Assembly: GCA_034521975.1 (NCBI GenBank)
Contig: JAXHLR010000005.1
Span: forward strand, 124,001 to 188,000
Reading direction: 5' to 3'
DNA: 64,000 nucleotides
Source: Acidimicrobiales bacterium
GTDB taxonomy: Bacteria > Actinomycetota > Acidimicrobiia > Acidimicrobiales > SKKL01
The notes under the pieces are model-generated. The model had not been told where the DNA came from and did not search any database. It saw nothing but the letters and a program-made list of their open reading frames with translations. Position 1 is the stretch's first letter; each line of letters begins with the position of its first letter. Made by a program: the position numbers and the translations under genes. Positions 50,528 to 58,694 of the stretch are shown in pieces.

Positions 50528-50590
50528 AGCTGTTTTCGGGTGTGGACCTGGTGGGTAGGGGTGAGCCACGCGACGCCTTGGAGGTCGACG

Positions 50591-50932
50591 ATGGCCGAGC
50601 CCTACGTGATCACATCCCCGTGCCTGGAGACCAAGGACAAGTCGTGTGTCGACGTGTGTCCGGTGCAGTGCATCTACGAGATCCAGGACGGGATGCTCGT
50701 GTCGCGCTTCGAAGCCGACGGCGACGTGGCCAACACCCACGAGGCGCACCCCGAGATGCAGTTCCTGCATGGCGATTCGATGCTCTACATCAATCCCGAC
50801 GAGTGCACCTCCTGTGATGCGTGCATGCCGGAGTGCCCCGTCGATGCGATCTTCCCTGGCGATCAGGTTCCCGAGAGCGAGGCCGAGTTCATCGACGTCA
50901 ACCGCTTCGTGTTCGCCGACGCGACGAGCTGA
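50591..50932 (+). CDS. Ferredoxin, seven-iron (4Fe-4S/3Fe-4S) type
   Basis: This 113-residue protein carries [12 protein letters not shown] with SCVDVCP upstream and [16 protein letters not shown], the two-cluster pattern of bacterial 7Fe ferredoxins. It is a soluble electron carrier. GGAGG is about eight bases before the ATG. It lies after the etfBA terminator and before the two-component operon. Confidence 0.9.
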   Translation: MAEPYVITSPCLETKDKSCVDVCPVQCIYEIQDGMLVSRFEADGDVANTHEAHPEMQFLHGDSMLYINPDECTSCDACMPECPVDAIFPGDQVPESEAEFIDVNRFVFADATS

Positions 50933-50992
50933 GCGACGCTAACGACGCGGTAAACATCGTCTGCTGTCGGGGCCGGACCGGCGGCGGTGATC

Positions 50993-50998
50993 TAGCGT
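50993..50998 (+). promoter_or_regulatory. -10 box (TAGCGT), leaderless promoter of the two-component genes
   Basis: TAGCGT lies six bases before GTG 51005. Confidence 0.6.
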
Positions 50999-51004
50999 CG
51001 GAGT

Positions 51005-51736
51005 GTGGAACCACGGCCAGAGCCGGTTCGCCCGGCAGAGCCGCCCGTGACCGGGCCCGGACGGGTGCTCGTGGTGGAGGACGACCGCCACCTCGCCGAC
51101 GTGGTGCGCCGCTATCTCGAACACGAGGGCTACCGGGTCACCGTCGAACACGATGGGCGTGACGGGCTGGCCCACGCGCTCGATGCGCTCCCCGATCTGG
51201 TCGTGCTCGACCTGATGCTTCCCGGGCTCAACGGCTTGGAGGTGTGTCGGCGGCTGCGTCAGGTCGCACCCATCCCGGTGGTGATGCTGACCGCCCGGGG
51301 CGAGGAGGAGGATCGCGTGGCCGGCCTCGAGCTCGGCGCCGACGACTACCTGGCCAAACCGTTCTCGCCCCGCGAGCTGATCGCCAGGGTGCGGGCGGTG
51401 CTCCGCCGGGCGCAGGGCTCGCTGACCGCCCACGGCTCGTCGGTGCTCGAGGGTGGGGGGATCGAGGTCGACATGGTGGCCCACGAGGCGCGCCGGGAGG
51501 GTGAGGCCATCGCCCTCACCGCCAAGGAGCTCGACCTGTTGACCCACTTCATGGCCAACCCGGGACGCGCCTTCAGCCGCCCGGAGCTGCTGACCGCGGT
51601 GTGGGGCTACGACATCGGTGACACCGCGACGGTCACGGTCCACGTGCAGCGCCTGAGGGAGAAGATCGAATCTCGACCGCGCTCGCCCCGCCACCTGGTC
51701 ACGGTGCGGGGCGTCGGCTACCGGTTCGATCCGTGA
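51005..51736 (+). CDS. OmpR/PhoB-family response regulator
   Basis: This 243-residue regulator has a receiver domain with the acidic pair VVEDDRHLAD, the phosphoacceptor Asp in LVVLDLMLPGLNG and Lys in DYLAKPFSPREL, then a winged helix (LTAKELDLLTHFMANPGRAF, VWGYDIGDTATVTVHVQRLR). The GTG start has a -10 box six bases upstream. The kinase starts before this stop (GTGA overlap). The stimulus is unknown. Confidence 0.92.
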   Translation: MEPRPEPVRPAEPPVTGPGRVLVVEDDRHLADVVRRYLEHEGYRVTVEHDGRDGLAHALDALPDLVVLDLMLPGLNGLEVCRRLRQVAPIPVVMLTARGEEEDRVAGLELGADDYLAKPFSPRELIARVRAVLRRAQGSLTAHGSSVLEGGGIEVDMVAHEARREGEAIALTAKELDLLTHFMANPGRAFSRPELLTAVWGYDIGDTATVTVHVQRLREKIESRPRSPRHLVTVRGVGYRFDP

Positions 51737-52980
51737 CGGCGGCGACCACGACCCGTCGCGACTACGGGCGCGCCCCGGCGGCGGTGGCGTCGGCCATCGT
51801 GGCGGTGGGACTGGTGGGCGCGGTGACCGTCGCGTTGATGGTCGGGGCCACCGCGAGCGAGGTGCTGGTCCTGGTGGGCATGGCCGCGGGCGGCTCGGCG
51901 CTGGTGGCTGCGGCGAGCACCATGTTGCTCCGTGCGCTCCGCCGCCGCGGCCTCGCCACCCAGGTGTTCGGCGTCGCCCTCGCCTCCATCGCCGCAACCG
52001 CCGCGGGCGTCGGCGTGGCCGCGTGGGCGATGTTCCTCTCCGCCCACGATCTCGGGGTGCTCGCGGTGGTGCTGTTGCTGTCGGCCGCGGTCGCTGCCGC
52101 CGCGGCCTGGCTCCTGGGCGCAGCGTTCCGGGCCAGCGCCGCCGCGGTCAGCGACCAGGTCTCCCTGCTCGACAGCGACACACCCGTGGGTCCACGAGAC
52201 GACCTCGTCACCGGCGAGCTGCAGGCGCTGTCCCGGGCGGTCGCCGAGGCCCACCGCGAGCTGCTGGACGCCAGAGCCCGGACGCGACGACTCGAGTCGT
52301 CCCGGCGCGAGCTGGTGGCGTGGGTGTCACACGATCTGCGCAGCCCGATCGGCGCCATCCGCGCCATGTCCGAAGCGCTCGAGGACGGTGTCGTCGTCGA
52401 CCCCGTCGACGTCGCTGACTACCACCGCGGAATCCGTCAGGAGACCGAGCGGCTCGCCCAGCTCGTCGACGACCTGTTCGAGCTGGCACGGATCGAAGCG
52501 GGGGCGATCGCGGTCGACGTCCCGTTCGTCCCGGTGCACGAGCTGGTGCCCGAGGTGGTCGACGCTGCCCGCGTTCGGGCCGAAGCCGCCGGGGTGGTGC
52601 TGGTGGCCGAACTCGACGGGTTCGGATCCGAGCTGGTCGTGGCGGCCGATCTGCGTCGCGCCCTCGACAACGTGCTCGACAACGCCATTCGCCACACCGG
52701 AGCCGGCGGCACCGTGACCGTCTCGGTCGTCGACGCTCGCGGTCGAGCGGTGTTGGTGGTGGCCGACGAGTGCGGCGGCATCCCCGATGACGAGCTCGAT
52801 CGAGTGTTCGAGGCGGCGTACCGGGGCGACACGAGCCGCACCCGTGGAACCGGCGGGGGAGGCCTCGGCCTGGCCATCGCCAAGGGCCTGGTCGAGGCTC
52901 GCGCGGGCGAGATCTCGGTGCGGAACCGAGCCGGAGGCTGTGAGTTCACCATCTCGATGGGACACCCGACCGGGTCCTAA
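51733..52980 (+). CDS. Sensor histidine kinase
   Basis: This 415-residue membrane kinase has about four transmembrane helices in the first 135 residues, a linker helix, the phosphoacceptor His in WVSHDLRSPIGAIRAMSEAL at about 200, an N box (DNAIRHTG) and GGGGLGLAIAKGLVEARAGE. It pairs with the preceding regulator by a four-base overlap. There is no large extracellular sensor domain, so the signal may come from within the membrane. Confidence 0.9.
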   Translation: MTAATTTRRDYGRAPAAVASAIVAVGLVGAVTVALMVGATASEVLVLVGMAAGGSALVAAASTMLLRALRRRGLATQVFGVALASIAATAAGVGVAAWAMFLSAHDLGVLAVVLLLSAAVAAAAAWLLGAAFRASAAAVSDQVSLLDSDTPVGPRDDLVTGELQALSRAVAEAHRELLDARARTRRLESSRRELVAWVSHDLRSPIGAIRAMSEALEDGVVVDPVDVADYHRGIRQETERLAQLVDDLFELARIEAGAIAVDVPFVPVHELVPEVVDAARVRAEAAGVVLVAELDGFGSELVVAADLRRALDNVLDNAIRHTGAGGTVTVSVVDARGRAVLVVADECGGIPDDELDRVFEAAYRGDTSRTRGTGGGGLGLAIAKGLVEARAGEISVRNRAGGCEFTISMGHPTGS

Positions 52981-53031
52981 CGGTTCGCGAAACAAGCGGC
53001 TCGATCCGCTGACAGGTCGTTCGCTCGTCCG

Positions 53032-53037
53032 TAGGTT
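53032..53037 (+). promoter_or_regulatory. -10 box (TAGGTT), leaderless promoter of the molybdopterin oxidoreductase
   Basis: TAGGTT lies seven bases before GTG 53045, which fixes that start. Confidence 0.55.
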
Positions 53038-53044
53038 CGACACC

Positions 53045-54619
53045 GTGCCATCCCGGTCGACACCCACCGCCCCCTCGGGGCCGCTGTCCGCCCTCGCCGG
53101 CTTCGCGGCGGCCGCCTGTGCCCTGGCGGTCGGCGAGCTGCCCACTGCGATCGCCGGGCAGCGGGTGGGGCTCGTCGCCGCGGTGGCCAACGAGTTCGTC
53201 GACCGGTTCGCGGCGTCGCTCAAGGACCTCGCCGTCGCGCTGTTCGGACAGAACGACAAGGTCGCCCTGGTAGTCGGCGTTGTGGTCGCCAGTCTGACGC
53301 TCGGCGCGATCCTCGGCCTCGTCGCCCGCCACCGCTTCTGGATCGCCACGCTGGGATTCGTCGGCTTCGGCGTGATCGGGTTCGGCTCCCTCGCCACCGA
53401 TCCATCCTCGGGCGTGGGGTGGGCGCTGGGATCGGCGACCGTCGCCGTCGCTACCGGGATCGGTGTGCTGGCGGCCGCGCACAGGACCTCACCCGCCGCG
53501 ACGAGCGAGACATCTCGGTGGGGTCCGGGTGACGACCCCACGATGACGGCGCCTGCTCGACGTCAGTTCCTGGTGGTGGCCGGAATGCTCGGCGCGGCCT
53601 CGGTCACCGGCGTCGCGGGTCGAGTGCTCAGGGGCCGGGGTTCGATCGAGGCCGAGCGATCGGCACTGGAGCTCCCGGAACCGGTCCGCTCAACGCCGAC
53701 GACCGCCCCCACCGGAACCCTGACGCAGGTGGAGGGCATCAGCCCGTACCTGACCCCGAACGACGCGTTCTACCGGATCGACACTGCACTCGGGATCCCG
53801 CAGGTGGCCGCCGACACCTGGCGGCTGCAGGTGCACGGACTGGTCGACCGACCCTACGAGCTGACGCTGGAGGAGATCCTCGACATGGACCTGGTCGAGG
53901 AGACGGTCACCATCGCCTGCGTGTCGAACGAGGTTGGCGGAGACCTGGTGGGCAACGCCCGCTGGCTCGGCGTGCCCCTCGGCGCGCTGCTCGAACGAGC
54001 CGGGGTCGATCCGGAGGGCACCCAGGTCGTTGGTCGATCCACCGACGGGTTCACCGTCGGGTTTCCCACCGAGATCGCGCTCGATGGTCGGGTCGCCATG
54101 GTGGCGGTGGGCATGAACGGCGAGCCGCTACCGGCCGCTCACGGCTATCCGGCCCGGCTCATCGTCGCCGGCCTGTACGGCTACGTCTCGGCCACCAAGT
54201 GGCTGAGCGAGATCGAGCTGACTCGCTTCGAGGACTTCGACGCCTACTGGATCCCCCGCGGATGGTCCAAGGAGGCACCCATCAAGACCCAGTCGCGGAT
54301 CGACGTGCCCCGCTCGGGAGCAGAGGTCGATCCCGGCCCGACGGCGGTGGCCGGCGTGGCGTGGGCCCCGATCGAGGGCATCGCCGCGGTCGAGGTGCAG
54401 GTCGACGACGGTCGGTGGCGCCCAGCCGAGCTGAGCGACGCCGACTCGGGGAACACCTGGCGCCAGTGGGTGCATCGCTGGGACGCCACGCCCGGCGCCC
54501 ACACCGTCCGCGTCCGCGCCACCGACGCCTCCGGCGACACCCAGACCCCCGAGGAGCGGCCACCCCGCCCCGACGGTGCAACCGGCTACCACGAGGTCCA
54601 GGTCCGGGTTCGGGCCTGA
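53045..54619 (+). CDS. Molybdopterin-dependent oxidoreductase (sulfite oxidase-like) with membrane anchor
   Basis: This 524-residue protein has about four N-terminal transmembrane helices, a short tail and a Oxidored_molyb domain: NDAFYRIDTALGIP and VTIACVSNEVGG (with the molybdenum-ligand Cys), RWLGVPLGALLERAGVD, and GYPARLIVAGLYGYVSATKW. A C-terminal Mo-co dimerisation-like domain follows (VAGVAWAPIEGIAAVEVQVD). Family members oxidise sulfite or reduce methionine sulfoxide/other oxides on the outer side of the membrane. The substrate is unknown. Confidence 0.88.
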   Translation: MPSRSTPTAPSGPLSALAGFAAAACALAVGELPTAIAGQRVGLVAAVANEFVDRFAASLKDLAVALFGQNDKVALVVGVVVASLTLGAILGLVARHRFWIATLGFVGFGVIGFGSLATDPSSGVGWALGSATVAVATGIGVLAAAHRTSPAATSETSRWGPGDDPTMTAPARRQFLVVAGMLGAASVTGVAGRVLRGRGSIEAERSALELPEPVRSTPTTAPTGTLTQVEGISPYLTPNDAFYRIDTALGIPQVAADTWRLQVHGLVDRPYELTLEEILDMDLVEETVTIACVSNEVGGDLVGNARWLGVPLGALLERAGVDPEGTQVVGRSTDGFTVGFPTEIALDGRVAMVAVGMNGEPLPAAHGYPARLIVAGLYGYVSATKWLSEIELTRFEDFDAYWIPRGWSKEAPIKTQSRIDVPRSGAEVDPGPTAVAGVAWAPIEGIAAVEVQVDDGRWRPAELSDADSGNTWRQWVHRWDATPGAHTVRVRATDASGDTQTPEERPPRPDGATGYHEVQVRVRA

Positions 54620-54662
54620 TCTCGATGGCAGCTTCGACGACAACCACACGAGGTATCACACC

Positions 54663-54995
54663 ATGCGCAAGTTCACTGCACTGCTGGCCTGTCTGCTGGC
54701 GTTGACGTTCGTGGTCGCCGCCTGCGGCGACGACGACGGCGAACCGGCCACCACCGGTCAGGAGACCGACACCGACGAGCCGATGGACGATGAGATGTCC
54801 GACGACGAGATGTCCGAGGACGACATGGATGAGCCGATGGACGAGGACATGGACGACGAGATGTCCGACGACGCCGATGAGCCGATGGACGAGGACATGG
54901 ACGACGAGATGTCCGACGACGCCGATGAGCCGATGGACGAGGACATGGACGACGAGATGTCCGACGACGAGATGTCCGACGACGACATGGGTTGA
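54663..54995 (+). CDS. Asp/Met-repeat lipoprotein
   Basis: This 110-residue exported protein has a signal segment with VVAACGDDDG and then almost only Asp, Glu, Met, Ser and Pro. Three copies of a 48-base unit (16 residues, DEPMDEDMDDEMSDDA) span 54828-54971. Such acidic Met-rich tails resemble the linker in front of fasciclin domains in related lineages; here no domain follows. It could bind Ca2+ or Cu+, or be a remnant. The function is unknown. Confidence 0.6.
   Translation: MRKFTALLACLLALTFVVAACGDDDGEPATTGQETDTDEPMDDEMSDDEMSEDDMDEPMDEDMDDEMSDDADEPMDEDMDDEMSDDADEPMDEDMDDEMSDDEMSDDDMG
54828..54971 (+). repeat. Tandem 48-bp repeat, three copies
   Basis: Unit boundaries are 54828-54875, 54876-54923 and 54924-54971; the first two are identical and the third differs at its last codon. 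The repeat codes for the 16-residue acidic unit of the lipoprotein. Confidence 0.85.
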
Positions 54996-55019
54996 CCGCC
55001 GGCGGCGGGCAGGTCGCCG

Positions 55020-55466
55020 TCAGCCCCGCGGCGTCGCGACCAGCACGGGGATGATCCGGTCGGTCTTCGCCTGGTACTCCGCGTAGGGCGCGAAGGCGGC
55101 GACCGCTCGCTCCCACCACGTGGCCTTCTCGTCACCGGTCACCTCACGAACCGTGACGTCGAAGGGCTCGGGCCCGTCCTGGATCATTGCCGCCGTCGGG
55201 TCGGCGACGAGGTTGTGGTACCAGACGGGGTTGGTGGGGCGGCCGCCCATCGACGCCACGAGGGCGTACTCGCCATCGTGCTCGACCCGCATCAGGGGCG
55301 ACTTTCGGAGCTTGCCGGACTTGTTGCCCCTGGTGGTGAGGATGATCACCGCCAGACCGGTGTCGCGGAGCGTGTTGGCTCGCTCGCCCCCCGAGGCCTC
55401 GTACTCGGCGACCTGGTCGCGGACCCATCCGACCGGGCTCGGTTCGTACTCTCCGTGCAGTGGCAT
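55020..55466 (-). CDS. Deazaflavin (F420)-dependent nitroreductase-family protein
   Basis: This 148-residue protein matches the Ddn-like flavin/deazaflavin oxidoreductases, small split-beta-barrel enzymes that use F420H2. Landmarks are [40 protein letters not shown] and HNLVADPTA. The substrate is unknown. It suggests that F420 is made by the organism, in line with the FrhB-like gene at 58695. Confidence 0.85.
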   Translation of the reverse strand: MPLHGEYEPSPVGWVRDQVAEYEASGGERANTLRDTGLAVIILTTRGNKSGKLRKSPLMRVEHDGEYALVASMGGRPTNPVWYHNLVADPTAAMIQDGPEPFDVTVREVTGDEKATWWERAVAAFAPYAEYQAKTDRIIPVLVATPRG

Positions 55467-55504
55467 GGAGGCACCATAGGTCGCCGACCCTCCCTCCGCA
55501 GACC

Positions 55505-55526
55505 GGGCGGCCCTTCGGGGCCGCCC
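55505..55526 (-). terminator. GC-rich hairpin terminator with TTCG tetraloop
   Basis: GGGCGGCCC (55505-55513) and GGGCCGCCC (55518-55526) form a perfect 9-bp stem with the stable TTCG loop. On the minus strand it follows the SCO1664-family gene. Confidence 0.7.
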
Positions 55527-55550
55527 ACCGTCGTGTCCGGGCCCGGATGC

Positions 55551-56252
55551 TCAGATCGGCGGCCAGGGATAGCGGTAGCCGGTCGTGTCGACCGGGAAGC
55601 AGGGTTCGGCGAGGATCGCTCCCGCCCGGGCCGTCAGCGCGTCGAGCTCGAGGGCGTCGAGGAGGGGGACCAGCGCCGGAGGTGGGCCGTCCTCGTGCAG
55701 GCGGGCGACGTCGGTGAGCAGATCCTCGGGGATCGCCTCGCCGGCGAAGTCCCAGATGACCGTGCGCAGCTTGAACTGGTGGTGGAACGACAGGCCGTTG
55801 TCGATGGCCCAGATGTGGCTGCTGGCATCGAGCAAGCAGTGGCCGCCCTTGCGGTCGGTGTTGTTGCACAACAGGTCGAACAGGCACATGCGGCGCAACT
55901 GGTCGTGGTGGTCCTCGTCCTCGTAGAGGGTGAAGTAGTGCGCCTCGAAGTCGGCCTCGACGAAGCGTTGCAGTGAGCCGGGGCCGAGCGGGGCGTCGCG
56001 TCGCAGCACCGTTGCCGGCACGAGGTCCCAGCCCAGCCACCGGGACAGCTCGTAGGCGGCGATCTCCCGCACGAAGATGCCCGACGGGAAGTCGTGCAGC
56101 GGCCGTTCACCCCGCCCTGGCTTGTAGACCGCCCTGGCCTCGTGCTCGCCGTCGGTGAGGGTGACCAGCATGGTCGCGTTCGACGACCAGGGCATGCGGC
56201 CGACGACCTCGATGTCGCCCTCGGTGAGCAGGGCATCGGGCTGTTCGGTCAC
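55551..56252 (-). CDS. SCO1664 family protein
   Basis: This 233-residue protein matches the SCO1664 family, distantly kinase-like (phosphatidylinositol 3-/4-kinase-type fold): VYKPGRGERPLHDFP carries the Lys, FDLLCNNTDRKGGHCLL and WAIDNGLSFH resemble catalytic and metal motifs. It is the last gene of a conserved actinobacterial trio (phosphomutase, DUF3090, SCO1664). The function is unknown. Confidence 0.85.
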   Translation of the reverse strand: MTEQPDALLTEGDIEVVGRMPWSSNATMLVTLTDGEHEARAVYKPGRGERPLHDFPSGIFVREIAAYELSRWLGWDLVPATVLRRDAPLGPGSLQRFVEADFEAHYFTLYEDEDHHDQLRRMCLFDLLCNNTDRKGGHCLLDASSHIWAIDNGLSFHHQFKLRTVIWDFAGEAIPEDLLTDVARLHEDGPPPALVPLLDALELDALTARAGAILAEPCFPVDTTGYRYPWPPI

Positions 56253-56267
56253 CGTTGGTCGGCCACC

Positions 56268-56870
56268 TCAGTTGGCCCTCGGGCAGAAGTGGCCCTCGGG
56301 ATCCGACGGCAGCCCACAGAACGGGCAGAGCGGCCGACCCGCCGACATCAGTTCGCCGGCGCGAACCACGAAGGCGGCAACCTGGGCTCGGGTGAGCCGG
56401 AGCCGGGCGATGGCGCCGTCGGAGTCCTCGTCGAACACGTCGTCGAGGTCGTCGACGTCGTCGTCCTCGTCGTCCTCGACATCGAGGCCGGTGAGCTCGG
56501 CCAGGAGCTCGGCGACCTCGTCGGATCCCTCTTGTTCGTCATCGTCGGAGTCGGTGTCGAGCTCGTGGACGACGAGGATGATCCGGTCGGCGTCCTCGTC
56601 GACCGCGATGCCGATGCTGCCGACGGTCCACTCGGACTCGGCCGGCTCGATGAGCTCGGGGGCGGCTGGGACCGGTTCGGGAACCGCCGGCAGATCCGCC
56701 AGCACTCCGGCCAGGTACTCGGCCAGAGCCGCCACCTGCTGCTTCTCGACCTTGAAGGTCACCACCTCGCCACCGTCGTCGGCCTGCAGGAAGAACGTGC
56801 GCCGGCCGGGTGTGCCGACGGTGCCGGCGGTGAAGTGGGTGGGATCGGTGAGATGAAACGAGCGGGACAT
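56268..56870 (-). CDS. DUF3090 family protein
   Basis: This 200-residue protein matches DUF3090, with SRSFHLTDPTHFTAGTVG at the start, a central very acidic stretch (about 110-150, Asp/Glu rich) and a C-terminal zinc-knuckle-like CPFCGLPSDPEGHFC. The start is ATG 56870, two bases after the stop of the phosphomutase gene. It is the middle gene of the trio. The function is unknown. Confidence 0.85.
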   Translation of the reverse strand: MSRSFHLTDPTHFTAGTVGTPGRRTFFLQADDGGEVVTFKVEKQQVAALAEYLAGVLADLPAVPEPVPAAPELIEPAESEWTVGSIGIAVDEDADRIILVVHELDTDSDDDEQEGSDEVAELLAELTGLDVEDDEDDDVDDLDDVFDEDSDGAIARLRLTRAQVAAFVVRAGELMSAGRPLCPFCGLPSDPEGHFCPRAN

Positions 56871-56872
56871 GG

Positions 56873-57517
56873 TCAAGACGGTCGCATCGTGGTCAGGTCA
56901 TCGCCGAGGTTGTTGACGGTGAGCACGGTCGTGGATCGGTCGCCGACAAGCAGCGCGGTCACCGAGCAGGGGGACACCACCAGCCGTTGGAACGCATCGA
57001 GATGGGCTCCGGTGGCCTCGTTGACCACGGCCTTGATGGGATCGGCGTGCGACACCACCACGACGGTCTCGCCCCGATGGAGGCCGGCGAGGCGCTGGAC
57101 GGTGGTGGTGACCCGAAGCTGCATCTCGGCGAAGGACTCGCCGCCGGGGAACCGGAACCGGCTCGGTGCCTGCTGCACCGTCTTCCACTCGGGAAGCTTG
57201 GCCAGGTCCTTCAGGTCGCGGCCGGTCCAGTCGCCGAAATCGCACTCGAGAAGCCCCTTGTCGCGGCGGACGCGCATCCCGAGCTCCCTGGCGATGGGTG
57301 CCGCCGTCTCGCGGGTTCGCTCGAGCGGCGAGGCGTAGACCGCAGCCACCTTCTTCATCGCGGTGATGCGTCGCGCCACTGCTTCGGCCTGGGATCTGCC
57401 CTGGTCGGAGAGGTGGAGGCCGGGCGTGCGTCCGGGGAGCACGGTGCCGGTGGATGGGGTCTGGCCGTGACGCACCAGCAGCACGAGTGCGGGTGGTGGT
57501 GTTCGGCGGCGGGGCAT
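56873..57517 (-). CDS. Histidine phosphatase (MSMEG_4193-type phosphomutase)
   Basis: This 214-residue enzyme has the RHG motif in VLLVRHGQTPSTG, ASPLERTRETAAPIARELG and the second His in VVVVSHADPIKAVV. It is the first gene of the conserved trio (phosphatase, DUF3090, SCO1664). The ATG at 57517 has GGAG upstream. A TAGGTT -10 box on the minus strand (57556-57551) overlaps the box of the divergent uracil-DNA glycosylase gene. Confidence 0.87.
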   Translation of the reverse strand: MPRRRTPPPALVLLVRHGQTPSTGTVLPGRTPGLHLSDQGRSQAEAVARRITAMKKVAAVYASPLERTRETAAPIARELGMRVRRDKGLLECDFGDWTGRDLKDLAKLPEWKTVQQAPSRFRFPGGESFAEMQLRVTTTVQRLAGLHRGETVVVVSHADPIKAVVNEATGAHLDAFQRLVVSPCSVTALLVGDRSTTVLTVNNLGDDLTTMRPS

Positions 57518-57550
57518 ACGGCTCCGGGATGGGGAACAGGTGGTGGACTC

Positions 57551-57560
57551 AACCTACCCT
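57551..57560. promoter_or_regulatory. Overlapping divergent -10 boxes
   Basis: TACCCT (57555-57560) lies seven bases before GTG 57568. TAGGTT on the minus strand (57556-57551) serves the phosphatase gene. The two overlap by two bases. Confidence 0.5.
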
Positions 57561-57567
57561 GCGGGTC

Positions 57568-58290
57568 GTGGATTCGGCCCAACCTGCCAGCCCCGGCGAC
57601 CGGCGGGAGCTCCTCGCCCGGCTCGAGGAGGAGATCGTGGCCTGTCGGGCCTGCCCGCGCCTGGTCGAGTGGCGCGAACGTGTGGCCACCGAGAAGCGGG
57701 CCGCCTTTGCCGATGAGTCGTACTGGGGCCGTCCGGTCCCGGGGTTCGGAGACCCCGACGCCTCGGTGGTGATCGTGGGGCTCGCCCCCGCCGCCCACGG
57801 TGCGAACCGCACCGGACGGATGTTCACCGGGGACCGGTCCGGCGAGTGGCTGTATCGCGCCCTGTGGCGGGCGGGATTCGCGAACCAGCCACAGAGCCTC
57901 CACCGCGGCGACGGCATGGAACTGACCGGCGCCTGGATCACCGCACCGGTGCGGTGCGCTCCTCCGGCCAACAAGCCGACCCCCATCGAGCGCGACACCT
58001 GCCGCCCCTTCATCGAACGAGAGCTCGCCTTGTTGGGTTCGGCGCGGGTCTTCGTCGCACTGGGTTCGTTCGGCTACCAGGCGGTCGCCAACCTGCTCGG
58101 GGTCCGCCCTCGTCCCCGCTTCGCCCACGGGCTCGAGGTGTCGGTCGACGAGCGGCGCTGGGTCCTGTGCTCCTATCACGTGAGCCAGCAGAACACCTTC
58201 ACCGGGCGCCTCACCGAGGCGATGCTCGACGATGTCTTCGCCCGGGCACGAGCGCTCGCCGGCCTCGCGCCCGTCGAGCCCCCTGCGTGA
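57568..58290 (+). CDS. Uracil-DNA glycosylase, family 5 (UDGb)-like
   Basis: This 240-residue DNA-repair enzyme removes uracil (and perhaps hypoxanthine) from DNA. The Fe-S Cys appear in CRACPRL, RCAPPANKP and CRPFIERE, and GLAPAAHGANRTGRMFTGD is the motif that replaces the catalytic Asp/Asn in family 5. The helix HVSQQNTFTGRLTEAML is typical of the family. The start is GTG 57568 because of the -10 box; the frame opens further upstream only in non-coding DNA. Confidence 0.88.
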   Translation: MDSAQPASPGDRRELLARLEEEIVACRACPRLVEWRERVATEKRAAFADESYWGRPVPGFGDPDASVVIVGLAPAAHGANRTGRMFTGDRSGEWLYRALWRAGFANQPQSLHRGDGMELTGAWITAPVRCAPPANKPTPIERDTCRPFIERELALLGSARVFVALGSFGYQAVANLLGVRPRPRFAHGLEVSVDERRWVLCSYHVSQQNTFTGRLTEAMLDDVFARARALAGLAPVEPPA

Positions 58291-58293
58291 GGC

Positions 58294-58299
58294 TACGGT
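58294..58299 (+). promoter_or_regulatory. -10 box (TACGGT) of the small lipoprotein
   Basis: TACGGT lies seven bases before GTG 58307. Confidence 0.5.
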
Positions 58300-58306
58300 T
58301 CGGGCT

Positions 58307-58621
58307 GTGGTCCAGCTCCGTACTCTCACCGTCAGCCTGTTCGGGCTGATCATGATGCTCGCAGCCTGTGGCGACAGCGGGCCCGACGACTACGACGACT
58401 CCACGCGCGAGGCGTTCATGGCCGGGTGCGTCGAGGAGGGCAGCGACCCCGACTTGGTCGAGGTGTGCGAGTGCACCTACGAGACCGCCGTCGAGGAGCT
58501 GCCGTTCGAACGGTTCCGCAGCGTCGAGGATCGGCTCCAGCAGGGCGAGTCCGACATCCCCGACGACGTGTCGCAGATCATCCTCGACTGCATCCGCGAG
58601 GTGAGCGCGAGCCGGTCCTGA
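58307..58621 (+). CDS. Small exported lipoprotein
   Basis: This 104-residue protein has a signal segment with LMMLAACGDSG and an acidic helical domain with Cys in MAGCVEEG, VCECTYE and ILDCIRE, so it probably has disulfides. I know no named family. The start GTG 58307 is seven bases from a -10 box. It lies between the glycosylase and the FrhB-like gene. Confidence 0.7.
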   Translation: MVQLRTLTVSLFGLIMMLAACGDSGPDDYDDSTREAFMAGCVEEGSDPDLVEVCECTYETAVEELPFERFRSVEDRLQQGESDIPDDVSQIILDCIREVSASRS

Positions 58622-58681
58622 CCCGGATCCGGCAGGCTCCTTGCGGGTGGTGGCGGGTTCGGACTCGGCGGACCCTGCGGC

Positions 58682-58687
58682 TAGGGT
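58682..58687 (+). promoter_or_regulatory. -10 box (TAGGGT), leaderless promoter of the FrhB-like gene
   Basis: TAGGGT lies seven bases before ATG 58695. Confidence 0.6.
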
Positions 58688-58694
58688 TCGGTCC

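Noticed and set aside
48632-50770. A leftward frame of about 700 residues opposite etfB and etfA
   Set aside because: It is antisense to two complete subunits with clear motifs and shows no domain of its own.
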